Assembly (NCBI GenBank): GCA_013398275.1 | Contig: VZSE01014931.1 | Location: 1,116,001-1,180,000 of the forward strand | Direction of reading: 5' to 3' | DNA from: Promerops cafer | Lineage: Eukaryota; Chordata; Aves; Passeriformes; Nectariniidae | DNA: 64,000 bases | Shown here: piece after piece, positions 49,775-62,469 of the stretch | How the letters are laid out: every line of letters begins with the position of its first letter | Position numbering within the stretch: the first letter of the stretch is position 1 | The notes under the pieces: generated by a model | Told to the model about the DNA's origin: nothing | Database searches by the model: none | What the model saw: only the letters and a program-made list of their open reading frames with translations | Program-made: the position numbers and the translations under genes

Positions 49775-52315
49775 ACCATTTTGGATGGTGTTTCTCCCAG
49801 CCCGTCTCCCACCTGAAGTGGTATTCTTCACTGCTCTTCTTTGTTAGTGAGCAGCAGCAAGAAAGGTCACTTCAAAAATGCATCTACCCACAGGCAGGGA
49901 AGGGGAATGGGGTCAAAGCAAGCAGGGAGGTAAATGTATAATGCAGAGAGTTAGAACTAGGTCACGAGACCCATCTTAGAATGCCAGTCTTTGAGATAGT
50001 AGCCAGAGCTCTGTTAAAACTGAGGAAGTAAGGGCTTCTGCCTCTGTGTTTCATTAAGAACAGGTCCAGTGTCACAATACCAACACAATGCCAAGAGGTG
50101 GGGACATCCATTCCAGTGGCTACGACAAGGCTAGTGCGGCCACAGAGGTTTTGTACATTCCCTTGGCAAATCGGGAAATCCCCTTGCCTCGGTTTCCATT
50201 TGTAGCACAGGAGTCATAATGCCTCTCTTCTCACAGAGCTGCTCTGAAATTTTTTTCCAGTCTTCTATTCACTTGCTTTTGCAAAAGCAAACTCCTTGCA
50301 ATTGTAAAATCAGCCATGGCTAGAAAGCAGCATTCAAGGGGTCTGTCAACTTTGTGTTGAATATAGTACGATTAGCTTAATTATTAGGGAAGTAGGGTTT
50401 CTTAAATACAGATTGTAAGCATAGAGAGATCTAAACTCAGACTTGATTTAATAGGAAAAGTGCCACAGATTGCATGACTACTGACACATCTTATTTATTA
50501 GCCTGGGCAAATGAGATTCCAGCTTAGGTTTCTGCTAGTGTAGAAATCCAAGTAGTGAGTTTAGCTCCAGGAATATCAGTTGTAACATCCTTCACTTGCA
50601 AAGCAACTGAAATTTCAGCTCAAAAGTTTTAGTGAGAAATCCTTCGGGTTAGATTGACTTGTATTTCACCTTAATTTGACATTGTTGTAAAACAGACCTG
50701 GAAGACTTTCAGGTGTGTGTTTGGTTTATAGTGAGGATTTTTTCCCTTTTTGCACAACCACTGCACCAGATGTGACAGAAGAGAAGAGGCTCAGTAGGGA
50801 CTGAGATAACAGGAATGCTCTGAAGCCAGGCAGAAGTGCACTGAAACAGTTGGGGATGACTGAGTGTTGGAAGAAATCTGTATTCTATTAAGTCAGGAGC
50901 ACTGTGTGCTTTCTGGAAATGTGGCTGGTAAGGAAAAGGAGTGATCTCTGCTATTTCTTACTCAGTATCTGCATCTACTCACTGACATCTGTGCCAAATT
51001 TTAAATTAATTTAGCCCTGCTTTGCTCTTCTGTGTGCTAAGTGCTAGGTGGAATTCAGACAGATGTGTTGTCAGAAGCTTAACAGATACACTCACCTCAT
51101 TCTGATGCTTTCACTTATTTATTTATTTTAAAGGCACCCCATTTTCCCCTGGCCATTTAAAATACAAACCAATAATTAAGAGTGTCTGAAGGAGCTCTAG
51201 ATAGATTAGGGATTGTCTCCCAAGAGGCCGACTGACATTTCTGCTCCCTGAAAGTCCCTGCCCAGCTGCCTCTTCAACCAGCAAACCTTGATTCCAGCAG
51301 CCATCTGATTAAACAACAAAGCATCAGCAAGTACTAAAAATCCCTTCTCTTGGGCCACTCTGCACTGACAGCAAGGGCAGAAACAGAAAATGATGAAAAG
51401 GGAGCAAGTCTTTTGGTGCAAAACATGTCTCTTGGTACCCTATAGAGAGCTGGAAGATGAAATGTTTTCCTTTGTATGATCCTGGCTGGTCTGCTGCTTG
51501 CTGTGTCCTAATAGCCTGGATGCTGTTTGTAAGTAGACAGAGGTTTGATTTGTATCCTATGCACCACTGTGTGTGTATGTGAGGTTGTGCAAATAAGGGC
51601 TGTTAACTCCATGATTAGACTCAGGTATCCAAACATTACTCCATGGGAAATGATGTTTTACAGAACCTCCTCTGTGAGACATTACCATACCTTCCCACAG
51701 CGTCCTTGCCCCCCTGTTCTCTCTCTGGCAGCCCCCCCGTGATGTGGAGCTGCAGACAGCTCTGGTGCTCTGCCTTGGCTTGCACATGCAACCCAGCTGA
51801 TGCTCATTTGGGCAACCCCAGACTTGTCCTAACCCAGGGCGCTGCAGGACTGCCCAGCTGGTCCCTAGAGCAGTGCCAGGCTAACACAGCTATGCTGCTT
51901 TTGGGACCCGATTAGCATCCCCCTCCAAATAACAGTTAGGGGGGTTCCATGGGACAGGGTGTAGGAATATCTGCTGGAGTTGGTGCTTGATGTGTCTTGC
52001 CCCTGTGACTCATAGACCTAGTAATGTTGCCAATTTTAGGGTGCTTTTTTTCCAAGAGTGTTGTTATAGTTGGTATATTTCTTAAAGTCACAGCTCTTGG
52101 TGACATGCTATTACATGAAAATCCAGCCTCTTGTTATTTTCTTTCTAAAGGAAGTTCCTAGTCCTCCTGGGTAGACAGAGAAGATTTATATTAAAAGGAA
52201 TGGAGAGAGTGGAAAAGAAAAATTACAATGTGGATTTTCTTTTTTAAAGATATCGCTTTTTTTTTTTAGGCAAGCATCCCGCATGTGAAGGAAGGGGATA
52301 AGTTGTTTGGTTTGG
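49775..52315. other. Unique non-coding sequence
   Basis: No gene, transposon or simple repeat of note was recognised. A slightly GC-richer patch at 51.7-51.9 kb has competing frames on both strands without similarity. Confidence 0.5.
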
Positions 52316-52416
52316 TTTTTTTTTTTTTTTCCTCCAATCTTTAAGGCCACCTTTATCAGGGTAGATTTGCCACTTCCATCATATCCCACAAGAGTAATTT
52401 CTTCTGTACTGGCCAT
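52316..52416 (-). pseudogene. Possible ARF-like GTPase P-loop fragment followed by an A tract
   Basis: Minus strand: an ATG at 52416 opens a frame whose first 29 residues include TEEITLVGYDGSGKSTLIKV and then run into a 15-base A tract (T at 52316-52330 on plus). GYDGSGKS fits Walker A (GxxxxGK[ST]), and the context E-x-T-L-V-G-x-x-x-SGK-[ST]-T resembles the N-terminus of ARL8-type small GTPases. Just upstream on the minus strand is ggtttctatag, an acceptor-like sequence. No later G-box motif (DxxG, NKxD) follows. It could be a scrap of a retrocopy, a lost exon, or chance. Confidence 0.25.
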
Positions 52417-55272
52417 ATCCTATAGAAACCAACACCAAAAACATGGACATTGTGTTACTTAGACCTTGCTGAGACTAGATGCTGCTGCTTTTCAGGTATT
52501 TGACTAGCCTGACTTTTAGTTTTCAAACCCATACTCTTGCTCAGTATGGGAGGTAATTCTCAAAGCACACTTGAGTTCTGATCCCTTGCTAATGGGAGAC
52601 AGTTGTAGAATTGACTGAGAGGTTTTTACTCAGCAGACTGAGCAAACATAGCAGCTCTACTCCTTCTCTCTCAAATTTGCCTTTTAATTTTTGCATTTGA
52701 ATTATGAAATGCCACTTCCAATAGCCATTGCCATGAGCAAGGAGCATTAATATTGATGTTGGAAGGTCCTGCTGATGATGATTTAAGGGTGATTTAAGGG
52801 TCAGAATGATCAGGGATAGTGTCGGAGTAAATAAACTCAAGGTCCAATTTGTATTTTTTTTTTCATTTATCTTCCTCCCCTCTTTTCCCTTCCCTGGGCA
52901 GAATTAATAAAATAAAATAATTTAAAAGAGGGGGAAAAGAGTGAAGTGACAGATCCTCCAGGTTGCTGACTCAATTGGTTTGTAACATTTTCTGCCTTGC
53001 CAGCTTCTTTCTATCCCTGCTGCCACCTGTCAGGGCAAAGGCAGCGCGACAACGCCCGGTGAGAATAGAGCTGTGCTATCTGGATGGCAGCAAGCCATGG
53101 CCTGTCTCTGCCTGGAAGGAAGAAGAGGCTGGATGGCCAAGAGGTTTGGGAAAGTGGCTTGCAGGTCTGCAGTAGGGATGGGAAGAAAAAGTCAGACCCT
53201 GTCCATTGTGTCTCTTTCTCATAAAACGGAATGAGCGGGGCTGATTCTGGGCTTTTTTCTTGTGGCAGAAACTCTCATGACTACTGTCATTACCTTTTCC
53301 TGTGAATAAGTCAGAGCTGGTCTTTTAAGCTGCCACAGAGGAGACAGTGATGCTGCCTTTGTGCTAGCCTGCGACCCTGAGCAAGGCACACTGTGCCTCC
53401 TCCTCCTCCTGCCTACACAGTCACCATGATCTGCTCCCCAGTGTGGTCCAAGGCTCGTGTGTGTCAGCCATGGGATTGGGTGGGATAGTTATTCATGCCA
53501 AAGTGGCATTGCCTTTTTGAGGGTGGGTTGTAAAGCTCCTGAGAGTGTGGAGAGTAAGAAGGAGCTCCTTTCCCAAGTACCTTCCTCCAAGGCAGTGGAG
53601 GCAGAAGCAGCTGCCCAGTGTGAGTAGAGTGCCTGTGGAGAGAGGCTGCTGCAGCTCAGCTGTCCAGCTGCCCAGGCAGGGAGAGCTGTCAGGGCAGCAG
53701 CTGTGCTTGCACAGGTCCCCTTGCTGGGGACCTCAGCTGCGTCACCCTCTCTCCACGGCAAGCTGGAGAGCAAACTGACGGCAGGACCCTCTGGTACTTT
53801 CCTTTTGCAGCTAAGTGCAAAGTGTGAAAATGGCAGCATAATGACATACGGTTTTGTAGTTAGCTGCTGGTTTTATTGCTGGTGACTGATGCCAGCACTG
53901 GGATGCTTTGTGCTGGAGCTCCAGCATAGTTGGGGATCAGGGCTGTTACAGCATGGAGGGATGTCATGCTTGTGAAATAAATACAGCTCAGGTAGAAGAG
54001 ACAGGTCTCTTCCACACTGAATGCCAGCAGAGCAGTTGCCATTCACGTTTTCTTCCCTTGGAATTCGGACTGTGCAACTAAAGTCTTCAAGACAGCCATC
54101 TTTTCCACAGGCCATCAGACAGCAATGGCTTGACCAGGCCATCATGGCAGAAACAGTTGCAAATGGGTTGGGAATGGCAATTCATGAAGGATGCAAATAT
54201 ATAAACTCTTTTATGCAGGAGTGTCCAGCGTGACATCAAGACTTTGTGGAGGGTTTGGCTTTTTTCTTTTTTTCTTTTTTTTTTTTTTTTTTTTAAGAAA
54301 GCTGTGTTTACTTCTCTTCTGCCTCTTGCCTCTGAAGCTTTGCTTTTTTTGCCCTCCCCACTTAGGGCATTTCTGTCTCAGATGTTGCTTTTGATGGGAA
54401 TTTTTTTCCCCTTGCCCATCTTAGTTTCTTCTGACCCCAATTCTGTTTTTATAATGAGGCCATGCTAATTCGTGCTGAGAGCTTATGAGTTTTCTTTAAG
54501 CACAGGGAGAGGTCACTGTGAAACGGCTGGGGGTGTTTACTTCTTCTCATGGCTGCTGTTTTAAAGGTTTGATCAATTGCTTTCCCTATCACCATCAAAC
54601 CACTTCCTGGCTAAATTAACAGTGGTGCCTTCTGCAAGAATTATGCTGGGATGAGAGAAGGAAGGAACAAATAAATGATGGAGGAGATGGGGATAGGAAG
54701 ACAGGTTATGGGAGAAGTTAGGGCTGGACCAGAAAATGCCTGCCGACGCAAATGCCAGCTTTCTCATTCCATGGCACCAGTGTAACTGGGAAGGTAAAAA
54801 CAAATTAAACAGTTACTAGAGAGAAGCAATCAGCTGGTACCTTGCAGTGGTCTGTAAGCAGATCTGTCAATTGTCTTTATTATTTGAAGACATGCCTCAA
54901 GGGAAGCCCTTTTTTGGGCTGTTTACTTAGTTACATAGAAGGTCCTGTCCCTTAGGAAGAGCCTTATCATTGTTATTAGTTGTAATACAATAATAACAGT
55001 AATAATGCTGGCAAATATAACTTCCTCCTCAATGAATGCTCTTGGAGACTTTTTTTAATTTTTATTATTATTATTTCTATGAAAAAATCAGCCTCCTCAT
55101 GCTGGGCTCTAATTACCATTTTTATGAGAACTACATGTTCTTCTATTCATGCAAGAAGATTTGTTTATCAAGGATTTCTATTCCAGTGCTGCTTTTGCAG
55201 CATTTATCTCTTCATCCTTAGCAACAAGGATTGGGGTGGTGGGCTAAATGAAAGGCCTGAGTTACTTGTATG
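52417..55272. other. Unique non-coding sequence, locally GC-richer
   Basis: 53.0-53.8 kb is GC-richer, with frames of 70-116 codons on both strands that overlap each other. No family was recognised and there is no CpG-island-like density of CG. A T-rich tract lies at 54260-54294. Confidence 0.45.
54260..54294. repeat. Poly(T)-rich tract
   Basis: 35 bases, T except for two C. A low-complexity tract; it explains the poly-Phe frames predicted there. Confidence 0.92.
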
Positions 55273-55339
55273 GGTGAAAAGGCAAAAGGATCAGATTTCC
55301 TCATCAGGAGAAAAAGCAGAAGGATCAAATTCCTGGTCA
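55273..55339 (+). repeat. Diverged tandem duplication, two ~33 bp units
   Basis: Unit one (55273-55306) and unit two (55307-55339) align end to end: both carry gaaaaggca/gaaaaagca, then aaggatca, then ttcct and a closing tca. Several substitutions separate them, so the duplication is not recent. The adjacent open frame repeats accordingly and is not taken as coding. Confidence 0.7.
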
Positions 55340-55589
55340 GAATAAATTGGTACAGATCCAGGGGAGGCTGAGATTCCATATTGCTTCTTGCCATTGCAAA
55401 CTTTCCCACAAATGGAGAAAAAGAGAGATCAGTTAGTCTCTGTGTAATTAAGTATTTTTGCAGACCCAGCAACATCTCATCCTGATCTAGGGAACAGTTT
55501 AAAAAATTAAAAATAAAATCAGCTCTTTTAGCAACCTTCTAACTTGAAATTTCTTTGCCTTGGCTCATACAAGCAGAGCAGTTCAAACC

Positions 55590-56850
55590 AAAACCAGAGC
55601 AAGATCTCTTCAAAGTGGGTGACCAGAATTATGCCCTCTTTCAGATGAGATCTCTACCGGTGCTTTTTGCAGTGACATCTCCATTACTCTGTCACTGCAC
55701 AGAGTCACCCCATGATGTTACTGCTCCCAAGCCAGCCTGCTCCACTGTTCTTTCCAGCTAACGAGCTCCCCACTTGCATGAGAAGCTTTTGCTGTAGTGC
55801 CTGTCATTGCACTTTGTGCTTTTCTCATTTCTGTTTGACCAGTCCTCAAGGTGAGGCAGGCCTTTGTTTATTCATCTCCCGCTTTCTACATTGACAGTGT
55901 TTCCTATGTGTCATCAGTCCACTTCAAAAGCAGACTCTTACTTTTATGTTAAGATCAATCATGAAAATATTAAATAAAATTGTTCTCACTCCTTAAGGAG
56001 CTCTATTAATAAATTTCCCTTTCAGCCTGACCAGTGGAAATATCTTTCATCAGTTCCTTCTTTGCCTAAAAATTCTTTACTAATGCCATCATCTACATCT
56101 TAACTAATAATCAGACACTGTATCCAATGTTTTACTTAAATGGTGATAGATTAGTCCTCACTGCATTTCTTTTGTTTAAAAATCAGCTATCTGAAAAGGC
56201 AATCAGGGTTTTTTTCAGCTTTTGGAAAATCCATAATGCATTTTATGTTATTTTCCGCTTGCCTTTATGTCTTTAATTGCTTCTGCATGTGTTTCAAAGC
56301 ACTGCATACCACCAGGATCATATAACTAAATCTGTAGTTGCCCAGATCACCTTTTTTTTCCCTTTGTATATTTTAGATCAGGTATTCTGCCGTTGTCTAA
56401 TACCCTTCTGTATTGACAGATGTACTAAGATTCTTTCAGCTTATCCTGCAATATCCCTTATCAGCTCTTTAAACATTCTGGGGTGAAAGTTCTTTTGTTC
56501 CACCTCCTTGAGTGCAGTATTATCTCAGCATTTACTTCCATTTTCTCAGTCCCATTAGCTACACTGCCTTGCCCTACACTCAATATTACCACTTCATTAA
56601 AAAAAAAATAAGCCAAGTTTTCATTTACCTTTTTAATCTGTGCACAGATTATGTTGCACCTCTACTTCATGTCCATTGTGTAGGATTTCTACTTATATTT
56701 TCTTTGTTGTCCTGTCACTGTATGACCAAAGAGTATTTGTACTGTTGTTTATAAGTGTCCATTTCCAGGGTTTGCACATTTTTCCTTTTGACAAGTATCA
56801 CTTTATTTGTATACTTCTGGACCATGAGGAGAATAAATTCCTCATTGCCT
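55590..56850 (-). mobile_element. Ancient CR1 LINE, reverse-transcriptase region
   Basis: Minus strand, about 1.2 kb, highly diverged but following the ORF2 order of CR1 copies common in turtles and crocodilians. From right to left on plus: a region like the segment N-terminal to RT; RVLDNGRIPDLKYTKGKKK (CR1 'SGxVPxDWRxANIxPIFKKG'); LSKTLDTVSDY at about 56100-56150 (CR1 'DFSKAFDTVPH', an RT palm motif); LFNIFMIDLN at about 55960-55995 ('LFNIFINDLD'); the FADDT box lost to a frameshift near 55915; and at about 55628-55660 DNA matching 'CVQFWAPxxKKD'. Stops and indels throughout show it is dead. Its age suggests an early archosaur CR1 lineage. Confidence 0.72.
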
Positions 56851-57677
56851 AGGTCCTTCTTCTGTTCCTGATAGGTCCTCCCATTACACAAACATCATTT
56901 TTGTGGGATTGTGTGTTCTGTACTTGGGATGCAGAAACTCCAAAAGAACAGTGTGCTATCATTTAAAGGTGTCATCGTGTGATGAGAGAGAACATGCAAG
57001 GTTTGCACAATCAATACCCAAGTGCATTAGAAAAAAAATAAAATCTTACCATTTAATGTCCTCCAGATCATGTGATTTAAAAAGAGGCTGTAAAGTTCTG
57101 TATTTAAATAAGCAAGCTTAGTCAATGGGTTCAAATGCAGCCTCTGCATCTGAAATTCGGAGAAGTTTTCAACAAAATCCCCAGCCTTGCATCTTGGATT
57201 TGTGTCTGTTTTGAACATGCGTTTGCAGACTCGATAAGGAAGAAAAAAAAAATTGTCTCTGCTGCTCCAGTAATGGGTAGGAGGAATTGTCTCATTGTGA
57301 ATATTACTTCCTGGGACAGATTATAGCTATTGAGGTAGAGAAGAATTAGGAGACCTCAGGATGCAAACAGGTGAGATCAATCCAGACTTCAGCAGTGCTG
57401 ACACTGTGGCCTGCTTGCTCTCCTTCCATACAAAGTGAGAGCAAGCAAGGTGCCTCCCAGATTACTGCTTAGTGAAGATTAGACAAAATGGACTTTTCTT
57501 GGATCTGAGCTTATTTGTATTCATTGGAGTCCTTGATGCCCACCTCAATTCCAGCAACCTAAAAAATAATGGTTACCTTTAAGCTTTCCAGCAAATGCCC
57601 ACAACACAGATCATTATCATCGGAGTGACAGGAGGGAAAGAGTGGATGAGGACGAGAGGCAGGAGGAATCTGCATCC

Positions 57678-57695
57678 TGCTGCTGCTGCTGCTGG
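57678..57695. repeat. (CTG)6 trinucleotide run
   Basis: Six CTG units in non-coding sequence; a short simple repeat. Confidence 0.9.
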
Positions 57696-58244
57696 ATTTG
57701 CATTGTGCAGCATTCTAGTAGATAAGAGGGAGGTATTTTTCCCAATATAAATGCATGTATCTATCCCAGCAGTGAAAGCAGGGCATATGTGGTTGCACAC
57801 AACCATTCACAAGCCCACAAACAGTGAATTTAGAAGAGCTCAGAGCTACCACAGTACCTGCAGCCATTGCCTTCACAGACAGCTGTGGCTGTGCAAGCAT
57901 TCATACCGATACCCTCAAGCAACTAAACACCCCAGACTCCCAGGGAAACTGTATTTTCACACGGACCTTCTATGGGCTACTCATTAAAAAAGCAAAAGAA
58001 TACCCCAATAACAGAAAACAGATTTAGCAACCATAAAGGGTGTGTACTGGGGAGCTGACCCTTGCTCCCCTTGTGGCCCAAGCAGGCTTCCTTTCTGTAA
58101 TTCTTCCTAGCCTACTATTTTGCTCTTTTGTAACCCTTGGACTCTAGGAACTTGAGATTTTGGGTTATTTGAGGGAACAGTGTTAGCTGAAGGGTTCTGT
58201 CTTTTAAGCCAGTGTGTGTTATCTGAATTTTAAGCCTTGGTGTG

Positions 58245-58262
58245 AAAAAAAAAAAAAAAAAA
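58245..58262. repeat. Poly(A) tract, 18 bp
   Basis: A pure A run after gccttggtgtg. No retrocopy body was recognised upstream on the plus strand. Confidence 0.9.
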
Positions 58263-61200
58263 TGCAGTTGTGCACAGAGCAATTTGAACCCACCTGGCCA
58301 CACTAGTTTCTTCTTTTGACACTCCCTAAGCCCAAATCCTCATTATATACCAAATTTAGCAGTAACTATTTTCCTTTCTTTTCCATAGGAGATGAATTAT
58401 TAGTGTAGGATATTGGTGAAAAAACTCTGTATTCTGGAGCTTGTGAATCAAATGGGTCAGGACAAGGGTGGCTGGGTTACCAATGTGCAGGTATCTACTA
58501 CTGGTTTACACACTCTGGGGTGTTTGAGATACCACTGAAGGCCATCACAGATTACACATGGCCTGTGCTATTCAGGACACCCAAGACGGATACCCTATGA
58601 TCCTTAAGATGGCATCAGCTGCCTATATTTAGGAAACTGAATCACAGCCTACTTGATTCACAGGAAGGTGTATAATAGTTTAGTATTGGATCTCAACAAA
58701 GCCTGAGTACTCAGCAGTGAAAAATATTTTATAGTGTTAATAGCCAATAGCTTTGCTTATACAGAGACAGAACTATAACAGCAATAAAAGCCACACAAAC
58801 AGACAGGATTCAAAGGCTAATTATCTAAATGCATTTTCCCTTTCTCTTTTGTTTTTATTCCCTGCATTTTTTTTTTTTTTTAACAGCAGAGAGAGCAACT
58901 GTGCATATAGCTACTACTGTGACCAGGTTTTGTATCTTCCTGATTTTAGTATGTCAGGGCTTTATAGCAATGCTGTTTCGTAGTCTCAAGCTTCGGTGCC
59001 GGTTTATTTGCTTTGCCAACAATTTTGAGGGGTTTTATTCTTGACCTTGTAGGCACTGACTTGTGTGGTTGTAGGAAACTGTAATAAGAGAATTTTTCAG
59101 CTGCCTCTGGTGTAGCAGTGACTACATCACAACAAGTCCATCACTACTTGATGTTAGAATGTTTTGAGGAGGCTGTAGGAAGTTTAGCACACATGTGTGA
59201 AAACATTTTGACTGTCTCTTGGTAGTTTTGGTAATGAGAAGTCAAGGGCTAGGTTCACAGTGCAGACTTCTTGGCATCACTCATCTCACTTCAGGGGTGC
59301 CTTGGCTGACACCAGCATCCTTTGCTTTTGCATGGCACCAGCCCCTGCAAAAAGTCACCCCAGGATTTTTTGAATGGGAAAAAGCAGGCTATAGGGGAAG
59401 TTGAACTTGTACACTCTGCCAAACATGGGAACCACTGTATCGCATCTCTGAGAAGTGTTCCTTCTTGTAGAAAAAGGTAACATTTAAGCACAACAGACCT
59501 GAAATATCTGCTCCTGAGGCATCCTCCAAAAGGACTTTTATCCCTTCCGCTATGTAATTTCTGATGGAGGAAGGGATTCAGGTCTTTGAAGTGTTGTTTT
59601 CATGTAGGTTTCCCAAAGAGCTTCTACTGGATCTCTTAAAAGCTTTTTTTCTGTGGTTGCTATCACCTCGGCTCTCTGCTAGTAGGGTGTGCATGATGGG
59701 AGTGGCCATTGTTCACTGTTTCTAAATAGGTTTGTATATGCTATACTGTGCACCCTGATTCTGCAGCTCTCTTTTTATTCCAGGAAGTATCTGATTCCAC
59801 CCCAATATATTTACCATTACATAGTAAATTACCAAAGAAAAATGAATTTAGACTGTCCTAGAAGTGTACTTGAACATATTTTTTTATGCCTAAAAGATGA
59901 TGAGCAGAAAACTAAAACATTGATATTCCAAGATGTGGTTCAGTGGACTTGCCATAGGATAGGGAGGGAAGAGGACAAAGACAATAAGCTGATGACAAAA
60001 GTAAGCAGGGCTTCTCTTTAGCTGAAGAAGCTCTGGCAGTCATATTTAGTTGGTCATTCATCATTCAGTCTTCCCTTTCAATAGTGGCACAAGGGAAGTG
60101 GGACTGATCTACAAGTAGGTAGTATTAATTCTGCTTGGAAAACTTCAATTTAGGCTAGCAAAGAGCCTGAGGGAAGAGCAGGTTTTCTTCAAAGAGGAGG
60201 AAGTGTGCATGTGTGTAGCTGTATCTCAGGAGGAAAGCGGGCAAGGATCAGAGGTGGGAAGCCAGTGACAGAGACGTCATTTTTGGTAAGTGGAAGGTAA
60301 AAAGCACCTCTTTTCCACTCAATACATATTGTTCTTTTCAACATCAAGAATGTCATTTTCAATTAAAGATTACTGGAAGCATGAGAGGGCATGGGGAGCA
60401 GCACAGTCAGGATGCTGATGTCAGCAGTGGGACTGCCACTACTAATGTTTGCCCTTGCTAAGGACCTGTTCAGACATACATGGAAATGTGAATCTCTGAC
60501 TTGACTGCATTTGTTTACATGATGATTCTTCCAGTTCCTGTTCTCTTCACACACACATCTTGGATTCCAGCAGTGTCAGAGCACCCTGTGTTCTTGAATT
60601 TACCTATCCACACAATATTCCATGGTCAGACCAGAGCTGTTATCCTAGTTTGCAATTAGGATAGTCTGCTTAAGGAGCTGGACTACTGATTTGCCTATGT
60701 CTGCATTAGGAATGGTGTAGACCTGTAAGAATAGATTTGTAGAGTTGAAACATCAGGACAAAGGACCGGAATGTAAAAACTTCAAGGGGAGCTGCTTTGA
60801 ACTAGATCTAGCTTTGAACTGAACATCAATCAGCAAGTGAAGCACATATGATGTGTATCTTATTTTGAACAGAAAAAATCCGGGCTGTGGCCTTGTAGAC
60901 AGCTCCACAACTGAGACTCAGGGAGTGGGGATGACCTGGCAATTCACTTCATTAACACATTTATGCTCTGAACTGAAACACTAATGTTGACACACCAGAA
61001 ATCATCTGCTACCTTTCAAGATGCCCAAGGATGTCCTGCCTGTTTCAGAATTGAGGAGGTCTCACGTGGATGTGATGTCATATTTGCCATCCTTGTGCAG
61101 ATACCTCACATGCAGTAAGGCAAATCAGATGACTTCTATGTGGATAACTGAACTAAGCCTAGAAGGCTGGTAGCAGAATGGTAAAACAGCTCCTTCACAT

Positions 61201-61263
61201 CCTGGGATATCTTCCCTTCAAAAAGTTCCCATCCAACTCAGAATATTCTGTGCAATATCTGTG

Positions 61264-61397
61264 AGGTATTTAAAAGATATGTAGATAGGACACTTAGGGA
61301 CATGATTTAGTGGAATTTGGTAGTGTTAGGTTTATGGCTGGACTGAATGATTGTATAGGTCTTTTCCAACATAAACGCTTCTCTGATTCTATGATTT
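61264..61397 (+). mobile_element. CR1 LINE 3' terminus, short
   Basis: 134 bp, plus strand: aggtatttaaaagatatgta, cacttagggacatgatttag, ttggtagtgttaggtttatg, ggtcttttccaacataaacg and the terminal gattctatgatttt. This is the end of CR1 ORF2 (codons for VFKR.. followed by a stop), its short 3' UTR and terminal octamer repeats. The subfamily differs from the copies at 5240 and 62470, which end in attctgtg-type repeats. Confidence 0.9.
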
Positions 61398-62469
61398 TAA
61401 ACTAATGTGACATTAGAGAGCGTGTGTTTTACGTAAAAGTGGGATCTGGTCATGGATGGTGCCTGTTTGCAAGAATTAGATATTAGCATTGTTCCTACTC
61501 CATCACCAGCTGCAGCCCCAGTACTGCACAATTTAATCCAGCTGGGTGGGCACCAGAGCCACACAATGATTTTGCTCCATCTCCTTTTATGACCAAAACT
61601 AGCCACAGAAGGGACACAAAAGGGACTCAGTCTCTCTTCTGAGACCACAAAAAGGACTCCAGCTCTCCTAGTTCTTCTTGGTGTCTTTCATGGGAGCTGT
61701 CCTATCAGGCTTAAATTAGAAGTGGCGTTTGGTTGTGCTTGGGTGGCAATGTATCAAGAAGATGTAGTAAAACTCAGTTTGAAATATGAAGAAATTGCAG
61801 AACTGTTCTTTTACACTGTATTTTGTAGCACTATAATTGCAAAGCCCTGTAAAAAGTCATGTTGCTCTAACCTGGTATAACTAATACCTGAAAGGTCTGT
61901 TTTTTAGCTGCAGTCTCCTTGCAAAATTCTACCTTAGACAGTTTATTCTCCTTGAACTCTTTTAAAAATACCAAGTAGATACCAAAGTCTTCTGCACAAT
62001 TTCCTGTGATAAGCTTATTCCATAGCACGACTCTTTAAAAAAAGCAGCCATCCCCCTCCAAAGAAGGTTGCACTTTAGCAGCAGGTGTAAAAAAAGGCCA
62101 GTATTCTACAGGGTATATGTAAATCTTCTGAACCCTTTGAGATAAAGTGCAGTATAACTGTCTGATGATAATATGGTTTGGAAACATTGTCCTTGCTATA
62201 TACCTTGTAGTTGGTTGAATGATTTACTGACTAATTATCTGATAGGAGGCAGCAGTAACTTACCCCCAGACCATGTATTAGAAACGTTGATAGAAAAGAC
62301 AGCCGTAATCAGCATGGCTCCCCATGATACATACAAGGTGGGGCTCCTCTTCAATTAATAGTATCAGCTAATTTAACCCTGCAGACAGCAAGGTTTCTAT
62401 AAAAACACTCTGTAGGAAAATGTGGAGCCAGCGCTGAATGGAGCAGGGACCTGGTGTCAAAAGATTTGC
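61398..62469. other. Unique non-coding sequence
   Basis: About 1.1 kb between two CR1 copies; no gene or repeat was recognised. Confidence 0.5.

Larger units (their letters stand above)
56851..61263. other. Unique non-coding sequence
   Basis: No gene was recognised. It has a (CTG) run of six units at 57678-57695 and A18 at 58245-58262. A 110-codon plus frame (59689-60021) shows no known similarity. At 61200-61260 the phrase ttcccatccaactcagaata followed by ttctgtg hints at another CR1 3' terminus just before the CR1 at 61264, too short to call. Confidence 0.45.

Noticed and set aside
53000..53850. Possible CpG island or promoter
   Set aside because: GC is raised but CG dinucleotides are not dense, and no TATA or exon follows.
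59689..60021. 110-codon plus-strand frame
   Set aside because: No domain, no signal or convincing splice context, and sited in AT-rich DNA where such frames arise by chance.
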